Notes under the pieces: model-generated
Databases searched by the model: none
What the model saw: the letters and a program-made list of their open reading frames with translations, nothing else
Told to the model about the DNA's origin: nothing
Shown here: one piece after another, positions 1 to 11,173 of the stretch
How positions within the stretch are numbered: the stretch's first letter is position 1
Layout: each line of letters opens with the position of its first letter
Source: Fallopia convolvulus
Taxonomy: Eukaryota > Streptophyta > Magnoliopsida > Caryophyllales > Polygonaceae
Assembly (NCBI GenBank): GCA_964016875.1
Contig: OZ024721.1
Coordinates: 12,702,109-12,766,108 of the forward strand
Direction of reading: 5' to 3'
DNA: 64,000 nt
Position numbers and translations under genes: made by a program

Positions 1-736
1 GCATGGAGAGATTCAATCTAGTCAAGGTAAATAGAAATAATTCAAATATCACAAACGATCATGCATACAACTTCAACTAACTAGTTGGACATGGGAAAAT
101 TAGCTAGAAACTGACATTAAAGACTGGTGTATTTAATTAGCTAGAAACCGATAAACACGAAATTGATCAAAGTTTTGAATTGGAATACTCGGATTTTAAC
201 CGACTGGTGTATTTGATTGATAGGAGCTACAATTGACAGTGTTTCGCATATCCCTTTTACATTCATTTTACCCTCCCTCTTATACTGCTACTAGGCGGGC
301 GTCTCCTTCCTCGTGGCCACGATCACCCTCGAAATTCACCACGTCGGGCGTCCACTTTGCAGCGGTTACTTCTTGGCGCAACCGACTGTCTTCTATCTTC
401 GAAGATTTCTAGGCTAGATAGAGTCATGAGGCTCGCTTTGGGCTGATGGGCCTAACAGAGGATGGGCTGGTGGAGCTTGGGCCCAACACAAAGCAATCAA
501 ACTCATGATTTATGAATGAACAAAAAGTAGCCTCTTATATGACAACTTCATCACACCAGAGTCAAAGGAAAACTCATTACAAGCCAGTGAAACAATGTCA
601 CAGTGTTATCAGATTCAAAGATAGTATGAGATAGAACATTTTTAACTAAATGTCTCTATTTAATAAGAAATACAAATCTAATATGAACTGTAGAGGCCCC
701 AAACTTAGCCTTTTTCTTTCACAGCAACGTGATAAG
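1..736. other. No gene recognised
   Basis: No convincing coding region, RNA gene or element terminus was seen on either strand. A more GC-rich patch at about 290-420 has no open frame that I recognise. The stretch is simply the sequence 3' of the PSRP4-like pseudogene that reads leftward. Confidence 0.5.
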
Positions 737-1933
737 CTACTCATCCTTAATCTCGATATTAACTTTCTCAGTATTCTTAGAGGGGTCCTTCTTGGGTTGG
801 GTGGAGGGACGGGAGGTTTAGCATAACCTCGACCCTTGTTCTTGTTTTGTGGCCTTGCTTGTAGTTCAAGAAAACCCGATCAAATTCTCAAGCAAGCACA
901 TGAGATTAGCTAAAACCTTATTTTTCAAACATATATTGGATCAAGAAACCAATTAATTGGATTTATGCCAAATGAAATTCTCAAATGAGCACATGAGATT
1001 AGCTAAAACCTTGTTTTGCAACAATGTATAGGATCAAGAAACCAATGAAATGGAATTATGCCAAGCAACAACACCACCCACCTGAAACCCAACCTAACTC
1101 GACATGACAATAACAATACTGTGCTCCAAGATGAAATTCTTTCAAATTGCAGCCTGAAAAAACCAAAAAACTTAAAATTAATAACCATTTGAGTTGAGAT
1201 AATCTGAAACTTATCCAAATTTACTAGTGTGAAGCTTGCTTCACCTATTCAACCCAACTCGAATGTTTTGAGTGTTAGTATCTTACTTGAGATCGATCAA
1301 TAACTCCAACTAAGTTGCACATTCCTAAAGATCAAACCTAGCTAACCACATTGAAAAGCCTAAATGTAACGGCTTATCTAAGATACAATGAGAGAGTTTT
1401 TATACCACTAATATCAAGGCATTTAATTGGACGGTTGCAAGGTGAAAACTTTAACAAAAGCTATGGAGAATTCTCAAATATATTACAAGTCACTAATATA
1501 GCGGTACAAAATAATAAAATGAGCAAATCAAATTCCAGACTCCAAACAGGTGCAAGATTAAGCACTAATTTCACAAATACAACAACACATAATTACACCT
1601 GAGCATATTAATTTTCAAATGGAGATTGAGAGTAACTGACATTGCCAAAGGATGGGTGAAGCGTTTTCCCTTGGCGGTCTTGTTGTCACCTCTTCCACAA
1701 TAAACTGCCATCGAAAGTGAAATACAAGTAAAATTGAATTTCAAAATTCAATGAGAGAGAGACGCCCGTTTTTTACTCGGTGGAAGCGACGGGCATGGCG
1801 AAGAGGATGAAAGTGCCAAATTCCGTGGAGGGAAGGAGAGAGAGAAGCCGAAAAGGCACTTTGAAGAAGAAAGCGAAGGAAGTGAGAGTGTTTGGGCGAC
1901 CATGAAAGCTATTCCCATGATTAGGGACGCCAT
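737..1933 (-). pseudogene. Plastid ribosomal protein PSRP4 / bS31c-like pseudogene
   Basis: Resembles plastid-specific 30S ribosomal protein 4 (bTHX/bS31c type), a small basic protein of the chloroplast small subunit. Exon 1 (1933-1777) encodes 52 residues beginning MASLIMG, a Ser/Leu-rich chloroplast transit peptide. A 72-bp intron (GT at 1776, AG at 1705) leads to exon 2 (1704-1641), which carries the family core YCGRGDNKTAKGKRF. Exon 3 (about 858-737) carries RPQNKNKGRGYAKP and ends NTEKVNIEIKDE-stop. Damage: exon 2 has lost one base just after TH of the expected THSFGN-like end, the exon 3 acceptor does not restore the frame, and a further one-base shift separates the KGRGYAKP part from the KKDPSKN tail. 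The order, splice sites and C-terminus fit the family well, so identity is fairly secure. Pseudogene status rests on these shifts and would fail if they are assembly errors. Confidence 0.7.
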
Positions 1934-2061
1934 GTGAGAGCCCAGGGAGTGGAAAGGCTTCAAGAAGATAAGAGACCATTGTAATGAGTCGCTCTATCGT
2001 TTTCCTTCTCATTTAGATGAAGATTCAAAATGACGCCGTTTGTTTTCTAGTTCGAATAAAG

Positions 2062-2631
2062 CTAATCGTTTTGTAAAGAAGGTTGGAACCTGAACTTTGG
2101 CTCGCATTGGGTTGGGCTGATTGAATTGGGCAATCCACGCTTCATCAATTGGGTCCGGCCGGTTGTATATTTCTCACTCGGGCCTTTTATCTCATTAAAA
2201 TCTCCTATTATCATACTGGGTATCGAAGATTTTGATACATACTCCGATAGCACATGCCAAAATTCTTTTTTTTTTTCATTTTCTCGAGGTGGAGCATAAA
2301 TAAATGTTAGCATCATGTTGTAGCCTTTACAAGGGATTGAGTATAACAACGAGATAGATCTATCATGTTTATTTATTAGTCTCAAAGTTTCCTTGTCTTG
2401 CAATTGATTTTCTTTCCATTGAACGCAAAGTCCGTCGGCTCGACCCCTTGCATGTGAATGTACTATATTATCAAATCTTGCTTTATGCCAACAATTTTCA
2501 TGTGGTTCGTTTTCTGTTTTAGTTTCTAGTAGTTCAATAACTTTAATATGATACAATTTCGTAAATGTTTCAATGTGAGTCCAAAAATTTTTCCGTCCTA
2601 TTCCGCGTACATTCCATGATGCAACTCTCAT
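2062..2631 (-). pseudogene. LINE ORF2 endonuclease-domain fragment
   Basis: A 189-codon open frame matching the N-terminal apurinic-type endonuclease of plant L1-like non-LTR retrotransposons. It starts MRVASWNVRGIGRK (the Asn motif), has LLETKTEN (the catalytic Glu region), FIYAPPRENEKKK, and MIIGDFNEI (the GDFN motif) near residue 142. The family frame then runs on for over 1000 residues into reverse transcriptase, but here similarity stops about 25 residues after GDFNEI. No RT, zinc-binding or RNase H domain and no poly(A) tail follow at lower coordinates. Only the 5' part is kept, the reverse of the usual 5' truncation of LINEs. It is not a working element. Confidence 0.8.
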
Positions 2632-2930
2632 ATTATACTTTTATCTCTTATAGGGGATCCCATCCCATAGTCAAAATTTATCAACATATAGACAAAAAAT
2701 TATATACTTGAATCCCGAGTTTTGTTAAAAGATAAAAAATTACTATGCATAAAATTAATATAAAAAACATTAGATCAAGTTATTATAATATAAAATTAGA
2801 TATATAGAAAGAATGATACAAGTAATTATAATATTTATTATTAAAAACCATAACATTATTTTATTCAAGGAGTGTCACGTGGTACGTGGTGCAATTTTTT
2901 CAACATACATTGTTTCTGCTTTATAATGTA

Positions 2931-3574
2931 CTAGTTGTACTCGTCGTGCCATGCACGACTACGACTCACCAATTTTTCAATATATTATAAATATGATATT
3001 AATAAAGTAAATATAAAAAATAAATAAAAGCAAAAAACATTTAAATTCTTAAATAATTAATCAAATTCAATTCTTTAAAAATATTTTCAATAAAAATTTA
3101 AGAAGATAATTATAAGAAAAGATTAAAAAATATAGAATTTTTTTAAAGATAAAAAATCTTCTATATTTACATAACAATCCAAAAAGGAAATTAAGGAAAA
3201 GATAATATAATTTTTTTTATAAAATTTAATTTAGGCAAGTAGTTATATAGATATTTAAAATTTTTACTTTTTTGAATCAATATTTGATTTATGATAAATA
3301 TTTTTTCAAAAAATATAAAAATATAAATATAAAATAATTTTCGTTATTTTTAATTAAAATTCAAATTAATTTTTTTCAACATAAATAAATATAAATGAAT
3401 TTATTTGGAAAATAGATTAAGTTATTATCTTTTAAAAAATTGGATAGATAGAAAGAATGATACAAGATTACAAGTAATTATAATATTTATTATTAAAAAA
3501 TGTAATAATATTTTATTCAAAGAATGCCACGTGGCGCTATTTTTTAACAGACGTGGTTTTTGCTTTATAATGTA
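2931..3574 (-). mobile_element. Helitron-like unit (non-autonomous), minus strand
   Basis: Read on the minus strand, the unit ends in a perfect 7-bp stem hairpin (GTCGTGC-cat-GCACGAC, 2943-2959) about 8 bases before a terminal CTAG, followed by T. This is the classic Helitron 3' end. The other side abuts the CTAG end of the next unit at 3575 and starts TACATTATAAAGC rather than the usual TC, so the 5' end is uncertain. The interior is AT-rich with no Rep/helicase coding. Confidence 0.55.
2960..3430 (-). repeat. AT-rich Helitron interior, inverted copy of 6880-7330
   Basis: This stretch is the reverse complement, with drift, of 6880-7330. For example, TCTTCTATATTTACATAACA with the following CCAAAAAGGAAATTAAG near 3160-3200 is matched in reverse at about 7100-7150. 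The two copies flank the LTR element at 4233-6826 in opposite orientations. Confidence 0.65.
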
Positions 3575-3603
3575 CTAGTACGTATTCCCGTACATTGTAC
3601 GGG
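3575..3603 (-). mobile_element. Helitron-like 3' terminus, minus strand
   Basis: Read on the minus strand, a near-perfect hairpin (CCCGTACA-a-TGTACGGG, 3587-3603) lies 8 bases before a terminal CTAG at 3578-3575, followed by T. This is a second Helitron end of the same orientation as the one at 2931. The body lies to higher coordinates and its 5' end could not be fixed. Confidence 0.55.
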
Positions 3604-4232
3604 TTTTTCTTAAATAAAATATCAATAACAAAATATTTTCAAATATATTATTATTTGAGAAAAATAATCATGTAAATGCTTAAATATAAATTCTTAATAA
3701 ATATTTAAAATCAATAAACTATAAAAGTTGTTTATTTGAAACAATAATATTTTATTAGTATTACGAATCTATAACTATATATTAAAGTTGTACCTTTTCG
3801 AGCCACCAGAACGATTCTGGCCTCATCTCATATTTAAAAATTAATTTTTATTCCTATTATTATAACTTCTTTCTATTAAATTCCTTTTTAACTATTTAAA
3901 TCTATCTCTAACATCAAACAAGTTTTTATTTAGCAAAACAATATCTTTTGAAAGCTTCCTTATACAAGTATTTAAAATTAAAGATAAAATATTTTAAATA
4001 TTTTAAAATAAATATAAATATTTTAGCATATATCTTTTGACGATTTTATTTATAGAAATATTGATTTTCTTTTATGATAAAAAATTAATGATAAATAATT
4101 AAAATTTTAAAATTAATAAAAATAGATAATAAATTATTTAATAGATATATTTAAATATTTGTTAATCTCTAAATTTACATACATGGAAAGTAATAAAATA
4201 CGAATAATGTAATATTTAATCTAATCGAATCT

Positions 4233-5595
4233 TGATAGCCTGCATATAGGAGTAGTTTAGATGCATGTTTTATATATGTTTTAGCTAGTTTTAGGTTGGT
4301 TTTTATCTAGTTTTTAGGTTTTTGTATTGTCGGGTAGTATGCGCTTGTTTGCTCGGTTTTGTAGGTTTTTAGGTTTATGAGCAACAACGGAGCGAGGTTT
4401 GGATTGATCATGACGGTGGTGGACGAGCTAAAAGAAGCTAGGAGATGGTGCACTGAAGATTGGAGAAGTGCAAATGAAGAGCCAAGACAAGAGACAAAAG
4501 CTCGGGATGCATGCCGAGCAATCAAGCCGAGCAATCCCAACTGAAGGCGATTACGCGGGATGGCAAATTGCTCGGCCGCGCATTGTGACAAACCGCGCAA
4601 TCGGGACTTGTACGCGGACGATCATGGGTCGAAGGATTGGGCTTCGATTTCGGTTGTTGGGCTAGGTTATATCCGAGTTTATGCTTAAAGATATAATTCT
4701 TGAGGGTTATTTTGAGAGACATATATAAACTTTATGCTAGTTTATTTTATGAGAACTTTGATCAAACTTTTGGAGGCTAGGGTTTTCTCTCAAGGGAGCA
4801 ACTTTGAAACTCTTGTAAGTTTGTTTTCAATTTAATCATGCATTGCTAAATTCATTGTGTTTGACTGGTTATTGAAATCATAGATTGCATAATATTGTGA
4901 GGTTTGATTGATTCTCAATAACTTGAATAGGTTTTATTCCCTGTGCTTAATTGAATCAGAATTATTCTAGGGTTTTGTTAGATTAGCTACCTGATAGAAT
5001 TTCTAGGTTAATTTACAACTAATCTGATTAAGTCCCGTTCGGGATTGATTAGATAAAGTAACAACTATAATTGTTTAGACTCGTTCAGGCTATTCAGTTG
5101 TAGAAGGGAATAAACCACATATAACTTGATTAGCTGTTTGCGTTGAGTATTTGTTTCTATCGATACTTTGAACTTAAACCTGTTGTTTAATTGAATCTAG
5201 ACGTTGTTCTAGGTTATTAGGTGATTAGGGTTGTTCAGACTGTTAGCTCTTTCAACTAAATATAAAGTCTTGGATAATAATTCAAGGTAGATTATTCAAG
5301 TGAATTGAGAGTCAAGAGAATCAATGATCAATAAGCATATCTATGATGGATTTAACTAGTTGAACACGCTTGTCCTTCATATATTTAAATCATATTTGCA
5401 TTCATATTTACTTTTATTCTTGCATAGTAGTTTAGATAATTATTCTAAAAAACCCCTCTCTTGGTTACTTGGCACCTAAGTAATAACACAAATACACAAG
5501 TCCTTGTGGGATCGACTCTTAATTGCCGCTCTACTGAGTTGGTTAAGTTAAGGTTTCTTTGATAGGTATTAACGACCACTGAAAATACCTCATCA
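4233..5595 (+). repeat. 5' LTR, 1363 bp
   Basis: Begins TGATAGCCTGCATATAGG and ends AAATACCTCATCA just before the PBS. It belongs to the same LTR family as 28649-30189, 30432-31986 and the solo LTR at 14679-15946. Shared landmarks include GAGGCTAGGGTTTTCTCT-like and TAGATTAGCTACCT motifs. Confidence 0.8.
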
Positions 5596-5599
5596 AATT

Positions 5600-5617
5600 T
5601 GGCGCCGTTTCCGGGGA
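5600..5617 (+). promoter_or_regulatory. Primer-binding site (tRNA-Asp type)
   Basis: TGGCGCCGTTTCCGGGGA, just downstream of the LTR, is complementary to the 3' end of plant tRNA-Asp with one mismatch. It is the usual primer of Athila/Tat-type elements. Confidence 0.75.
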
Positions 5618-5703
5618 CTCGTCGCTATTTGTGTTTTTTCTTTTGTGCTATTCTTGGTGTTGTGAACCAATCTTACGGTTCATAACACTCGTACTACTAA
5701 TCT

Positions 5704-6826
5704 ATGGCTTTGTTCGATTGTAGACAACTGAAGGATGAACACTTCCATGAATATTTTTCAAGATTTCAAGACCATGTGTTTGAACTTGGTGCTTATGGAT
5801 TACAGTACAATGATAGAGAGGTAAACATGGGAGTTATCCATGGTATGAATCTTGAGACAAGGGTATTGGCAGATTACATGAGCAATGAGAGGCTTTTGTC
5901 TATGGGACCTGAGGAATGCTGGGATTTCTTATGTTTCATGAGCCATCAAAGCTTTTTGGTCGAGTCATCTTCCCAACCACCCCAGCCGGTTGATAAGTCT
6001 CTTGAGGATATAATCAGGGATCTCTCAAAGGGGCGGATGCTATAATCATGGAGCACTGTGAGTTATGTTCTTCAAGTTTTCATTCCACAATCTCATGTCC
6101 TTTTGAGTTGTGTGGAAAGGGTGGTGGAATCACATTGGAGTTAAATGATCATGAGTAAGACACCTAGATGCAAGTTGAGGAGCAATCTAAGACATTTGAT
6201 GTGGGTTATGAGGATGAATTTGATGCCCAAAATGAAGTCACACCTATAAGGCAAGTTGAGCAGATCATCATAGAGCCAAAGGAATTCTGTACTGGCATAG
6301 AGATTCTTACAGAGCTTAGGGAGCCTGAATCATCTTCACTCACGTGGAGTAAATTGCTTGAGGTTTTACGGTTTTGGAAGAAGACTCCTTTGTCGACCAA
6401 GATGACTTCTTTGCTGATGAAGTAGACAGCCATGAGGGAGAGAATCAACATGATACACCTGTTAAGGTTCCCATTGTCATGGTACACCCTATACTAGGCC
6501 TTGACATCCCATGCTTCAGTTTCCCCACCTTCTCACATCAAGAGCTTATGGAGTTCCAAGCTGAGGAGCCAAGCCTACAACACAAGGTGGATGATGAGAA
6601 ATATATGGACTTCATCTTTGAAAAAACTGGTATTGTTGACAAGTGCTTTGATTCATACTGTAAGTATTTTCTAAAGCCACCACTTGTGTTGAATTCTTTT
6701 GAGCAAATGCCAGCTCATGAAAATTGGGCACACATGTTTGATAAATCAAAACGGTCTTTGAAAGCTATATTATGCATGTTTGATTTATCATTAATTCTGG
6801 CCCCAATTTATATTTTAAAGTTGTAA
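5704..6826 (+). pseudogene. gag-like internal region of the LTR element
   Basis: Open frames at 5704-6045 (starting MALFDCRQLKDEHFHEYF) and 6374-6826 are separated by stops and frame changes. Between them, near 6058-6100, a CCHC zinc-knuckle pattern is readable (CELCSSSFHSTISC, C-x2-C-x4-H-x4-C), the hallmark of retroviral-type Gag nucleocapsid. The first frame looks like the Gag stretch upstream of the knuckle. The second is acidic and unassigned; similar acidic ORFs occur in non-autonomous LTR elements. No protease or RT motif is seen. I treat the whole as degenerate Gag. Confidence 0.55.
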
Positions 6827-6879
6827 CTTTTCTAGTAACCACATTAATTCTGGTCCCAATTTATATTTTAAAAAATATT

Positions 6880-7330
6880 TTTTTATTATTTTTTCCAATT
6901 AAATTTATTTCTACTTATTTATGTGGAAAAAATTAATTCAAATTTTAATTAATAATAATGAAAATTATTTTATCTTTATCTTTTTATCTATTTATTAAAA
7001 ATAAATTATATTAAATTAAATTTTGATAAAAAAAATAAAAAATTTAAATTTCGATATAATTACTTGCCTAAATTAAATTTTTATAAAAACAATATATTAT
7101 ATTTTACTTAATTTCCTTTTTGGATTGTTTATGTAAATATAGAAGATTTTTTTTATCTTTAAAAAAATTCTACATTTTTTTATCTTTTCTTATTAATTAT
7201 CTTTTTAACTTTTTATTGAAATTTTTTTTAAAAATTAAATTTGATTAAATTTTTCTAAGAATTTACATTATTTTTGGATTTTTATTTGTTTTTGTATATT
7301 TAATTGATAAATATCATATTTATAATATCG
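6880..7330 (+). repeat. AT-rich Helitron interior, inverted copy of 2960-3430
   Basis: Drifted reverse complement of 2960-3430. No coding frame of note. It ends where the MITE at 7331 begins. Confidence 0.6.
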
Positions 7331-7502
7331 GTTTTTCTATCCTATGCCCTAAGGGCATAGGTTAAGAGTACTACTTTTTGAAACTAAAACCCTAATAGGA
7401 AACTAATAAACCCTATTGAAAAATAATTAAACCTAAATAAATATAATTTCAAAATATATTACCCTTTTTAGGCTCTTAGCCTAAGGGCATAGGTTAGAAA
7501 AA
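7331..7502. mobile_element. MITE copy 1 (TIR TTTTTCTA.CCTATG)
   Basis: About 172 bp with inverted ends: GTTTTTCTATCCTATGCCC on the left and, reversed from the right, TTTTTCTAACCTATGCCCTT. Members of the same family lie at 17294-17445 and 20437-20684. Non-coding. Confidence 0.7.
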
Positions 7503-7994
7503 TTATTATAATGTATCTAAAAATTGTTGAGTCGTAGTCATGCATATTATAAATATGATATTAATAAATTAAATATACAAAAATAAATAAAAAAGCCAAA
7601 AATAATGTAACTTAAAAAAATATAATGTCTTTGGCAAAACAACCATTAAAAATATAAAAAATATAATATTTAATCTGATCTAATCTTTACTTTATCGAGC
7701 CACATTAAACTTAATAACTTATATTTATTTTATTTGATTTGATTTAAAAAAAGTACACTGTACAAACAATAAATTACTTACATTAAATTTTATATTATAT
7801 TTTTATTTAATATCTATAAAATATCGAACAATAGTCGTGCATGGTACGACGGGTACAACTAGTTGTTTTAATAAAAGGGGTGATGTGGCCTAATCTAGAA
7901 GAAATATGTGTCGTTTAATAATTTTTTTAACCTCTGATTTAGTATATAGTTATGATGATTAGGTAGATAGATTAGGTAGATTTGTGGTAAAGGC

Positions 7995-8209
7995 GGTCCG
8001 CTTAGTAGCTCATTAATTAGTGGGCCTAATTTATTCCGAGTTTTGCATGTTTTGTCATTGTCCAAGCCCAAATCTTAACCAAGTGGTATCTAGCCTTATA
8101 TGGTCCGCTTAGTAGCTTATTAATTAGTGGGCCTAATTTGTTCCGAGTTTTGAGTGTTTTGTCATTGTCCAAGCCCAAATCTTAACCAACTGGTATCTAG
8201 CCTTATATA
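7995..8209. repeat. 107-bp tandem duplication
   Basis: Two adjacent copies, each starting GGTCCGCTTAGTAGCT and ending with TATCTAGCCTTATAT, at 7995 and 8102 with only a few differences. Non-coding. Confidence 0.85.
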
Positions 8210-8459
8210 TTCCTTATTTCCTTGCCCAAACTGTTCGAAGTTTCTAGCCGAATTGTTCAAGATTCCTTTCCAAATTGCAAGTGATCATTAAACATTATCC
8301 CATCCTCTAATTTTCCAAATTTAACTAGTGGGCCTATTTTACCAATTGGATAGGTTATTCTCATAATCCTGGCCAAATATATACAATCTTTTATTGTTGA
8401 CATCACAAATTCTGTTTCCGATTTACAATCAGCATTCAGATTCTTAAAGAACTCTATCC

Positions 8460-9726
8460 CTGACCAAAAACGCTCCCTTTGGGTTTGCTAAAAACCCTAG
8501 CAGCCGCTACCAACAACCAACATGGCTCCACGACAATTTCGCCTCCACGCCGTCTCCGCCACCACGGTTCCACGCCCGCGACTCCGCAACCCTGGCTCAA
8601 TCGCCACACGAGGTACCAAAAACCCTACCGACCCCCACCAACATGGAAACTTGGCTCCGCCGCGCTTCCTCGGCCCACTGTCGCCGCTCCTCCTCCACCG
8701 GGGCTCCAACTCCACCACCCCCTTGCCCCCACGGCTTCACCATTGGGCTACCCTCCAAGGCCCCAACGCTCCCTCACCCACGATTCCAACGCCCCTATCA
8801 ATTGTAAGTACAATTTGTGTGAAAATTTCCAGATCTTTGTTTTCTTGGAAATTTGTATTCGCCACCGGTGTTGTGCCCCTTCCCCTTCTCTTATGAGACT
8901 TTCATTATAGCAGGTGGAAGGAAAAAATTAAAACAAGAAGCATAGTGTGCAATCTACGCTTATTGTTTTTGGGAAATCTCGTGATGCTAAAAGTTCTATT
9001 TCCCCTAACGGAATTGATTTTTAACAATCATGTTCTTGGTCATAAATTCGGGTTGAAGTTCGTGATTTGCCTCTCTGGTTCGAGATGATGTTTCGGTGTT
9101 GTCCGGTGGTGTGTTTCCTGTGCTTTTCCAAATGAATCGTCACACCTCCTCAAGTCGGCTTCTTGTTGTCTTGCGCTCCGACGACCCTATATGCCTGTGT
9201 TAGTCATCTTCTAACCCGCGGAAGTGCTTTTCTCCTACCGTTCTCAAGTCTCTTCGGCTTCCTTTCTCCGTGTTTGGTTGCAGTGGCGGAGGTATGGATT
9301 TTAAAAAAAAATAAATATATAAAATATTAGTATTAATGTAAAAAGTGTGCAAATATTACTAGTATTACACATATCAGTGATTGAATATATACTATATATA
9401 TTATAAAATACAGTCAAACGATTCCCATCTTTCAACTAGCAAACATTTTTTTTTATGAAAAAAGGGTCTCATATACATAAAAATAATTTTTATACAGAAA
9501 AATGCAAAATTTTATTAAAAAATACAAAATTTTACGTACAAATTTTTTTATATAGAAAAATACATTGTTTTTTCTGTAAGTAGGAATTTAGCCCCCACTG
9601 GGGCAAATTTCTGGCTTTGCCCCTGTTTGGTTGTTTGTTGTTTTGTTTGTCTATCGAGTTTTATCTCGGTCTATTGACCTATCAGGCATGTCTGGTATTT
9701 CGAATTACTTTCCTTATAAAAAAAAA
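8460..9726 (+). mobile_element. Poly(A) retroposon with 22-bp target-site duplication
   Basis: The block is bracketed by AGATTCTTAAAGAACTCTAT+CC at 8438-8459 and the same 22 bases with one C/T change at 9727-9748. A run of A sits directly before the right copy (from about 9718). This is the signature of target-primed LINE-machinery insertion on the plus strand. The 5' part is C-rich, with a 143-codon proline-rich frame at 8479-8910 that I do not recognise. A hAT MITE at 9281-9625 inserted later. Without the MITE the element is about 0.9 kb. It could be an internally deleted LINE keeping its 5' and 3' ends, or a retrocopied transcript. Confidence 0.75.
9281..9625. mobile_element. hAT-type MITE, 345 bp
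   Basis: Flanked by an exact 8-bp duplication TTTGGTTG (9273-9280 and 9626-9633). Ends are CAGTGGCGGAGG on the left and GGCTTTGCCCCTG on the right, i.e. imperfect terminal inverted repeats starting CAG. The interior is AT-rich and non-coding. It lies inside the 8460-9726 retroposon. Confidence 0.85.
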
Positions 9727-9843
9727 AGATTCTTAAAGAACTCTACCCAGTTATTAGCTCGTTCCAAATAGCAGCAATTCGGGCTTTTAAAAACGCGTAA
9801 TTGAAGCGCGTTTCACCAAAATATAAGTCCCACATCGGAATTT

Positions 9844-10860
9844 TTGACATCATTTCCCTCTGATATTCTTTATAAATCACATGCCTCCCGTACTGTTAAA
9901 AACGTTTTGAGCATTTTGAAAAAATTGTATTCAATAAAATCAATCAATGAAGAAAACATCATTCGATCATCTTCCTCTGGCCATATGAATGCATATATTT
10001 TCCCTCCTATTTGCAAAATCACTTCTCATTGCCCGAGTTGTCTACAAATACTTCCTCACCATAATTGACGATGATGAATTTGTCTCCTTTCACCTCCACA
10101 ATTCCCCTGCTAAGCTCCATGGAAACCGAATCCTCACCCTCTGAAGCTCCTTTGGGAATCATCTTATTCAACAGGATCAAATCACCTGTGAAATCCTTGC
10201 AATCGAAAACCCAGAGCTCAAGTGGATCGAGACTAGTTCTTACTTCACTTTAACTACCATGAGCAGTGGTTTGTTGTAGGTTCAGTGAATGGAATTCTTT
10301 TGATGATCAGACAAGATTTCGCTATGCTATGCAATCCTTCAATCTGAAAGTATCGCCAAATCTCGTCTCCCTCAAACTCAATCAAGCGCTTCAACCATAT
10401 AAGATTCGGATTTGGATATAACGACTCTTGCAAGGATTATAAGGCACTTGCCATTTTCGACTACACTTTAGAACCAAACCATTCAATGTATTATGAAGAA
10501 GAAGTGGACGACGGGGTTTGGGTTTATAGCTTCAAATCCGCGTCTTGGAAGGCAGTTGAGTTGCCCAATTGTCCCCACAAGAGGAAGGCGTCTCAAAGAG
10601 TGTCGTTTAAAGGCGGGTTGTTTTGGATCAAAGTTGTTGATACGAGTCATTTCTATTACCATCACTTGGCTTGCTTCGACTTTGCAACCGAGAAGTTTAG
10701 TTACACTCTGTTGCCTTATCCGATCAAGAACAATTTGTGGGTAACGAATCAGTTGGTGCTTATTGATGGCGGGTGTTCGTTGGGGGTGTGGGGATTGGAT
10801 TGCAATGATATTGTTTCATTGTGGAGTATGGATGATGGAATGGGGTCTTGGAGTAGAGTG
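9844..10860 (+). pseudogene. F-box/FBA protein gene, 5' part (cut by copia insertion)
   Basis: Family role: substrate-recognition subunit of an SCF ubiquitin ligase. At 9844 an ATG starts MTSFPSDILYK, which resembles an F-box start (LPSDILY). The frame is then shifted and stopped several times through 10253; fragments such as DDDEFVSFHLHNSP and GSVNGILLMIRQDF remain. From about 10486 a clean 125-codon frame carries the F-box-associated domain: GVWVYSFKSASWKAVE, then VSFKGGLFWI, LACFDFATEKF, and CNDIVSLWSMDDG up to WSRV at 10860. The next base begins a copia LTR. The missing 3' end is found at 16902. Upstream, the 8460-9726 retroposon lies within about 120 bp of the start. The gene was probably already decaying, because the 5' lesions are unrelated to the insertion. 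Confidence 0.8.
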
Positions 10861-10979
10861 TAATAGCATATATTTGTAACCGTAACTTGTTATACAAGTA
10901 ACCCTTTTGTACATGTGTATATAATACAATATATGAATGGAGAATCCCTCGAGGGGTCTTTCATAATTAACGTCTCACA
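10861..10979 (+). repeat. copia 5' LTR, 119 bp
   Basis: Matches 16778-16896 over its whole length with a handful of substitutions. It contains a TATATAATAC-like promoter stretch. It is unusually short for a plant copia LTR. Confidence 0.9.
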
Positions 10980-10992
10980 TGGTATCACGAGC
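10980..10992 (+). promoter_or_regulatory. Primer-binding site (initiator tRNA-Met type)
   Basis: TGGTATCACGAGC directly follows the LTR. TGGTATCA plus AGC is the usual copia PBS; one extra base interrupts it. Confidence 0.75.
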
Positions 10993-11173
10993 GTTATCAA
11001 CCTAACCCTAGCCCACCCAACTCCCTGCGCCGCTGGTCCTTTTCTCCGGTGCTGCTGCTGCCTTTTTACTCGTCCTAACCTACCGCTTGCTCCGAGCGAG
11101 CCTGCGCTGCCCATCCCTCTACCGCACCCCTCGGCATCATTCAACCAATTCTCCTTTGCCCTAATTCCGATCT

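Larger units (their letters stand above)
4233..6826 (+). mobile_element. Athila/Tat-like LTR retrotransposon, 3'-truncated
   Basis: Contains a 1363-bp 5' LTR (4233-5595), a primer-binding site for tRNA-Asp, and gag-like internal sequence up to about 6826. Pol and the 3' LTR are absent; Helitron-type AT-rich DNA follows directly. Because the 3' LTR is missing, no target-site duplication can be read. Confidence 0.7.
3768..7862 (+). mobile_element. Composite plus-strand Helitron, interrupted
   Basis: A possible Helitron 5' end (A|TCTATAACTATATATTAAAG) lies at 3768. A plus-strand 3' end lies at 7862: a GTCGT/ACGAC stem at 7834-7850, then GGGTACAACTAG|T. Between them are an LTR retrotransposon, a second 5'-like segment at about 6811-6880, an inverted copy of another unit and a MITE. 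Whether the two ends belong to one original insertion is an inference; they could come from separate copies. No Rep/helicase gene is seen. Confidence 0.4.

Noticed and set aside
8479..8910. 143-codon proline-rich frame as a gene
   Set aside because: It lies inside a poly(A) retroposon, overlaps two other open frames of equal quality in a C-rich stretch, and has no recognisable domain.
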